DNA of 9,258 nt from NCBI GenBank assembly GCA_036651575.1, contig JAVVXN010000052.1, forward strand, positions 1-9,258. Reading direction: 5' to 3'. This stretch comes from JAVWGW01 sp036651575. Its GTDB lineage: Bacteria; Actinomycetota; Coriobacteriia; Coriobacteriales; Eggerthellaceae. How positions within the stretch are numbered: position 1 is the first letter of the stretch; every line of letters begins with the position of its first letter. The position numbers and the translations under genes are program-made. Of this stretch, positions 5,609 to 9,258 are shown in pieces. The notes beneath the pieces are model-generated. The model had not been told where the DNA came from and did no database searches. It saw only the letters and a list, made by a program, of their open reading frames with translations.

Positions 5609-8600
5609 TCAGTCCAAATCTTCCTGCAAAAACTTCCACGTTGCATCAAGGATGTTGTCGCCTTCATCTAAGTTGAAATAGCGCAGCGGCAGCGAAAGCT
5701 TCTTGGATTGCGGCAGGTAGCGCGCGCCGTAGCGGCGCCATGCGGTCAGCTTTTCGCGCGCAATCGTAACCGGATCGATGTTGAGCTTACCGCCCACAAC
5801 CGTGATGGTTTTGATATCGTGCTCATTGGCGAAAGCCTTGATGCGTGCCTTATCAAACAGGTTGCGCGTCGCCTGCGGCATTTCGGGGTGTCCCGCGCAC
5901 ACCTTTTCGAACAGTTCCGTTACCGCCTCGACGGTGGCTGCCGAAGCGAGGCGACGATAGAGCAACACGCGCTCATCGGCATCGGGGATATACTCCTCGG
6001 GAACATAGGTGTGTGCCGGCACGTTTACCGTGATATCGGACAGCGATTCGGGCAGCAAATCGCCCGCACCCGGCTTGCCCTCGCGCGTTTCGTTGACGGC
6101 CTGAGCCAGCATCTGGGCAAACAAGTCGAAACCGACCGCGCTCATATTGCCGCTCTGTTCGGCACCCAGCAAACTGCCCGCTCCGCGGATTTCTAAATCG
6201 CGCATGGCAATGCGCATACCGCTACCCAAATCCTTGTGCTCGTTGATCGCCATCAAACGCGCGGTGGCCTCTTCGGTCAACGAAAGGTTTTCAGGGAACA
6301 TGAAGTAGGCGAAGGCCTGCGTCGTCGAGCGGCCCACCCGACCTTTGAGCTGATACATCTGAGCCAACCCTAAGCGCTGGGAATCCTCGATGATGAGCGT
6401 GTTTGTGTGCGGATTGTCGATACCCGATTCGATGATGGTTGTAGCCACCAAGACGTCGAGCTCTCCCGCCGAAAAATCTTCCATCACGCCTTCAAGCTCT
6501 TCTTTGCTCATCTTGCCGTGTGCCACACCGATGCGCGCCTCACCGGCGGCGGAGGCCACGCGCGCCACGGCATCGTCGATCGAGCGCACGCGATTGCTGA
6601 CGTAATACGTTTGCCCGCCGCGATCCAGCTCGCGTCTGATGGCCCCCGACACCACATCGGGGTCCCATTCGCCCACGTGCACTTCGACCGGACGGCGGTT
6701 GTCGGGCGGCGTCATGATCAGGCTCATATCGCGCACGCCAGAAAGCGACATCTGCATGGTTCGCGGAATCGGCGTGGCCGAAAGCGTCAGCACATCGATC
6801 GATTCGCGCAGGTTTTTCATCTGCTCTTTGTGACCCACGCCAAAACGCTGTTCTTCATCGACGATAACAAGGCCTAAGTTGTGCGGGTTCACATCACGCG
6901 AAAGCAGACGATGAGTGCCGACCAGCACCTGCACGCTGCCATCGGCAAAACCATCGAGCGCCGCTTTCTGCTGCTGGGGCGTACGAAAGCGCGAGAGTAC
7001 TTCCACCTCGACCCCAAACGATTCGAAGCGATCCTTGAAATTACTGTAGTGCTGCTGCGCCAAAATGGTGGTTGGGCACAGCACCATCACCTGCTTTTCA
7101 TCCTGTGTCGCTTTAAACGCTGCGCGCAAGGCCACTTCGGTCTTACCAAAACCAACGTCGCCGCAGACCAGGCGGTCCATCGGTTTTGGCGACTGCATAT
7201 CGCTTTTCACGTCGATGATAGCGGCCATCTGGTCGGGCGTTTCCTGATAGGGGAATGCTTCCTCCATTTCGCGCTGCCATGGCGTGTCGACACCATAACG
7301 AAAGCCCTGCGTGGCCGCGCGGCGCGTATAGACATCGACCAGGTCGAAGGCAAGCTGCTTGGTGGCCTTGCGCGCCTTTGTAAGCGCGCGTGACCAGTCA
7401 GAAGTGTTGAGACGCGTCAGGCGCGGGCTCGCACCTTCCGGACCGACATAGCGCGTCACCCGATCAAGCTGTTCGACCGGCACGTAGAGCTTATCGCCTT
7501 CCGCGTATTCAAGCAGCAAATAATCACGCATCACCCCGCCGACGTCTTGGCGCACGAGGTCTTTAAAAAACGCGACGCCATGCGACGAATGCACGACATA
7601 ATCGCCCGGCTTATAGGGGAAGGTGACCTCGGTTATATCGATGCGGCGCGACTGATGCGTCGCCGCTGAACCCTGGGTGTCGTTTAAGGACACAAGAGCG
7701 AGCTTGGCCTTGGGAATAATCATACCGAGCGGGATTTCAACATCGACGATATTGACCACGCCGCGCTTGAGGTGCTGCGGTACGGAATCGTTGACGTCGA
7801 GCACTTCGACGATCGGCAAGCTATGGTCGACGAATTCAAGTTTCATATCCTGGCGCACGCGGAAATTGGGTGCAGAAAACGCGATGGTGTAGCCGGTATC
7901 GACCAGCGAGCGCATCTTCCCAAAAAGCTTTTCGGTATTGCCCGCGATATCGACGCGTTTCACAGGAAGTTCCGAATCGACTTCGCCGCCCAGGCGCATG
8001 ATGGAAACGTAGGTGGCCCGCTGGTTTTTGCCGAAATCGAGTTCGGTCGGACCGACGTAGTGCCCGTCAAGCGCGATACTTGTGCCCTTCGCACGTCCCG
8101 CGATGTCGTCGTAAGCATGGCTTGCATCATCGAAGAGCGACCGCGGTTCGAGCACCGTCGTGCAAGCGCTTGCCGGCAGATAATCGCCGAGCGTCGTCGT
8201 GTCGTCGTAGAGAAAAGGAAGCAGCACGTCAGCGCCATCGAAGCGCACGCCACTTTCGAGTTTTTCCAATATTTCGCGCAGCGCCGGATTGGTTTCGGCG
8301 GGACGCATCAGCTGTTTGCGCACCCGGGCAACGCCACGCTTGCTGAGAATAAATTCCTGCACCGGAAAGATTTCGACCCGATCGAGCACGGCGATAGTCT
8401 GGCCCGTTGACGGAACGATGCGACGAATCTCTTCGAGTTCATCGCCGAAGAAATCGAGGCGCACCGGGTAGACCAAGTTGCCGGGAAACACGTCGATCGT
8501 GCCACCCCGGACACAGAACGTACCCTGCCCCTCAAGTTCTCCGGTGTTCTGGTAACCACGGGCCTCAAGCGCTGTCGGAACGCCGGCAAAATCAACGATA

Positions 8601-9064
8601 CCGTCGTTTTCCATCGCAGCCACTTCGCGGCCTGCGTGGCACACAACCGGCTGCGCGACGCGAGAAGACACGGGAGGAAGCGTGCGCAACAACGAACGCG
8701 CCGAAGCCACCACAACGAAAGGTTGCTCGGTTACCAGGGAATGCAGCGCCTGCATACGGCGTGCCACCTGGCCGCAATCGGCCGGTTTGGGAGCAAAGGG
8801 ATAATCGCTTCGCTCAGGAAATGTTAAAACCTTTTCTTCTCCCAGGTAAAACGACACGTTGCTCGCAAACATCTGCGCGGCCTCTTCGCCAGCGACCACC
8901 ACCAAGGTTGTCTGCGGCTTATGGGCAAACCGTGCGGCCACCAAAAAGGGACGCGCAGAAGCTGCTACGGCTAAGGTGGCGTCTTCTCCTGCATCGAGCT
9001 TGTGCCACATTTCGTCGAGCGCGCCCGATTTTTCAAGCGTATACGTCAATGCATCTATCAGCAT
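5609..9064 (-). CDS. mfd: Transcription-repair coupling factor Mfd
   Basis: Mfd removes RNA polymerase stalled at DNA lesions and recruits UvrA for nucleotide excision repair. At 1151 residues it is close to the E. coli length. Domains seen in order: a UvrB-like N-terminal module (about 1-340, with RGGTIDVFP at 186-194); an RNA-polymerase-interacting CarD-like region (about 480-555, FPYKPGDYVVHSSHGV); the helicase/translocase core with Walker A GDVGFGKTE (635-643), DEEQ (736-739), LSATPIPRT (761-769) and QLKGRVGR (905-912); the translocation motif area LEIRGAGSLLGAEQSG (957-972); and a C-terminal D7 autoinhibitory domain (about 1010-1110). All helicase motifs look intact. The ATG at 9064 has AGGGA 6 nt upstream. 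Its stop lies 14 bp from the convergent iron-sulfur gene. Upstream DNA has a candidate -10 with dyads. Long reading frames on the opposite strand here are coding shadows. Confidence 0.99.
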   Translation of the reverse strand: MLIDALTYTLEKSGALDEMWHKLDAGEDATLAVAASARPFLVAARFAHKPQTTLVVVAGEEAAQMFASNVSFYLGEEKVLTFPERSDYPFAPKPADCGQVARRMQALHSLVTEQPFVVVASARSLLRTLPPVSSRVAQPVVCHAGREVAAMENDGIVDFAGVPTALEARGYQNTGELEGQGTFCVRGGTIDVFPGNLVYPVRLDFFGDELEEIRRIVPSTGQTIAVLDRVEIFPVQEFILSKRGVARVRKQLMRPAETNPALREILEKLESGVRFDGADVLLPFLYDDTTTLGDYLPASACTTVLEPRSLFDDASHAYDDIAGRAKGTSIALDGHYVGPTELDFGKNQRATYVSIMRLGGEVDSELPVKRVDIAGNTEKLFGKMRSLVDTGYTIAFSAPNFRVRQDMKLEFVDHSLPIVEVLDVNDSVPQHLKRGVVNIVDVEIPLGMIIPKAKLALVSLNDTQGSAATHQSRRIDITEVTFPYKPGDYVVHSSHGVAFFKDLVRQDVGGVMRDYLLLEYAEGDKLYVPVEQLDRVTRYVGPEGASPRLTRLNTSDWSRALTKARKATKQLAFDLVDVYTRRAATQGFRYGVDTPWQREMEEAFPYQETPDQMAAIIDVKSDMQSPKPMDRLVCGDVGFGKTEVALRAAFKATQDEKQVMVLCPTTILAQQHYSNFKDRFESFGVEVEVLSRFRTPQQQKAALDGFADGSVQVLVGTHRLLSRDVNPHNLGLVIVDEEQRFGVGHKEQMKNLRESIDVLTLSATPIPRTMQMSLSGVRDMSLIMTPPDNRRPVEVHVGEWDPDVVSGAIRRELDRGGQTYYVSNRVRSIDDAVARVASAAGEARIGVAHGKMSKEELEGVMEDFSAGELDVLVATTIIESGIDNPHTNTLIIEDSQRLGLAQMYQLKGRVGRSTTQAFAYFMFPENLSLTEEATARLMAINEHKDLGSGMRIAMRDLEIRGAGSLLGAEQSGNMSAVGFDLFAQMLAQAVNETREGKPGAGDLLPESLSDITVNVPAHTYVPEEYIPDADERVLLYRRLASAATVEAVTELFEKVCAGHPEMPQATRNLFDKARIKAFANEHDIKTITVVGGKLNIDPVTIAREKLTAWRRYGARYLPQSKKLSLPLRYFNLDEGDNILDATWKFLQEDLD

Positions 9065-9103
9065 ATCGTTTCCCTGTCCCCGTACGTTAAGGCACTGCTA
9101 CCC

Positions 9104-9110
9104 TATAATA
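9104..9110. promoter_or_regulatory. Candidate -10 element readable on both strands, upstream of mfd
   Basis: On the plus strand TATAAT is a perfect consensus -10 (9104-9109); on the minus strand the same bases plus one give TATTAT (9110 to 9105), which would give an mfd leader of roughly 30 nt. No good -35 is seen at 16-18 nt for either direction, so the call rests on the -10 and its position alone. Confidence 0.35.
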
Positions 9111-9128
9111 GTGCTTCTCTTGAAGCAC
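9111..9128. promoter_or_regulatory. 7-bp inverted repeat abutting the putative mfd -10
   Basis: GTGCTTC, four spacer bases, then GAAGCAC is a perfect dyad that begins directly next to the TATAAT/TATTAT box. It therefore lies in the -10/-35 spacer of a minus-strand mfd promoter. That position suits an operator. No T-run follows on either side, so a terminator is unlikely. Confidence 0.4.
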
Positions 9129-9154
9129 CCAGATTCTTCGTAAACACTTCTAGC

Positions 9155-9167
9155 CGCACTGAGTGCG
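9155..9167. repeat. 13-bp dyad (6+1+6)
   Basis: CGCACT-G-AGTGCG is a perfect inverted repeat. With flanking GCC/GGC bases it could be extended into a bulged hairpin, but no T-run follows. Function unknown. Confidence 0.35.
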
Positions 9168-9194
9168 CGGCGTGCACTTTGTCTTCGATTCATT

Positions 9195-9207
9195 CGATCG
9201 GCGATCG
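9195..9207. repeat. 13-bp dyad made of two CGATCG palindromes
   Basis: CGATCG-G-CGATCG is both a direct and an inverted repeat. GATC-containing motifs are frequent in GC-rich DNA, so chance is possible. Confidence 0.3.
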
Positions 9208-9219
9208 GAAGCGACCACC

Positions 9220-9232
9220 AGTGTACTACACT
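9220..9232. promoter_or_regulatory. 13-bp dyad resembling a repressor operator
   Basis: AGTGTA-C-TACACT is a perfect inverted repeat. The GTGTA/TACAC half-sites resemble operators of GntR/YtrA-type repressors in general form. It may belong to a gene beyond the right edge. The regulator is not identifiable from the window. Confidence 0.4.
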
Positions 9233-9258
9233 ACGAAAATACCCACGATACTAGGCGC

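Larger units (their letters stand above)
9065..9258. other. Non-coding region upstream of mfd
   Basis: No supported gene is visible in these 194 bp: minus-strand frames entering from the right edge close at stops within about 35 bp, and no tRNA-like fold is apparent. The region holds the presumed mfd promoter and four separate short dyads (9111-9128, 9155-9167, 9195-9207, 9220-9232). It may also carry the end or control region of an unseen neighbour beyond 9258. Confidence 0.6.

Noticed and set aside
7772..8410. 212-residue plus-strand reading frame inside mfd
   Set aside because: It is antisense to the conserved Mfd coding sequence; composition is His/Arg-rich, as expected for a shadow frame.
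9155..9180. Intrinsic terminator upstream of mfd
   Set aside because: The stem is bulged when extended and no continuous T-run follows on either strand.

Overview
This 9.26 kb window looks like ordinary chromosome from a moderately GC-rich actinobacterium. Coriobacteriia (Eggerthellales or relatives) is my best guess. The basis is the MetK variant with an extended N terminus and a proline/glycine-rich insert, the redox-protein content, and the codon style. This is recognition from the sequence, not a database result. I see no integrase, transposase, CRISPR array, tRNA or rRNA.

Layout from left to right: (1) the 5' part of metK (S-adenosylmethionine synthetase) on the minus strand, running off the left edge; (2) a 143-bp divergent intergenic region; (3) a tightly packed plus-strand unit of four genes: a glutathionylspermidine-synthase-like ATP-grasp protein, a four-helix membrane protein of the TIGR01906/DUF1461 family (the family that includes the lipoprotein transacylase Lit), gltX (glutamyl-tRNA synthetase), and a 412-residue multi-cluster iron-sulfur protein; (4) a 14-bp convergent junction; (5) a complete minus-strand mfd (transcription-repair coupling factor); (6) 194 bp of non-coding DNA upstream of mfd containing several short perfect dyads.

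The plus-strand genes are separated by +4, -16 and -8 bp and each has its own Shine-Dalgarno sequence. They are therefore very likely one transcript with translational coupling. Their functions do not form one obvious pathway: peptide or amine ligation, lipoprotein acyl remodelling, tRNA charging and electron transfer. The most interesting content is the uncharacterised ATP-grasp/Lit-like pair and the iron-sulfur protein. The latter combines two ferredoxin modules, one of which lacks exactly one cluster cysteine, around a central Cys-rich segment. I do not see an unambiguous new defence or mobile system here.
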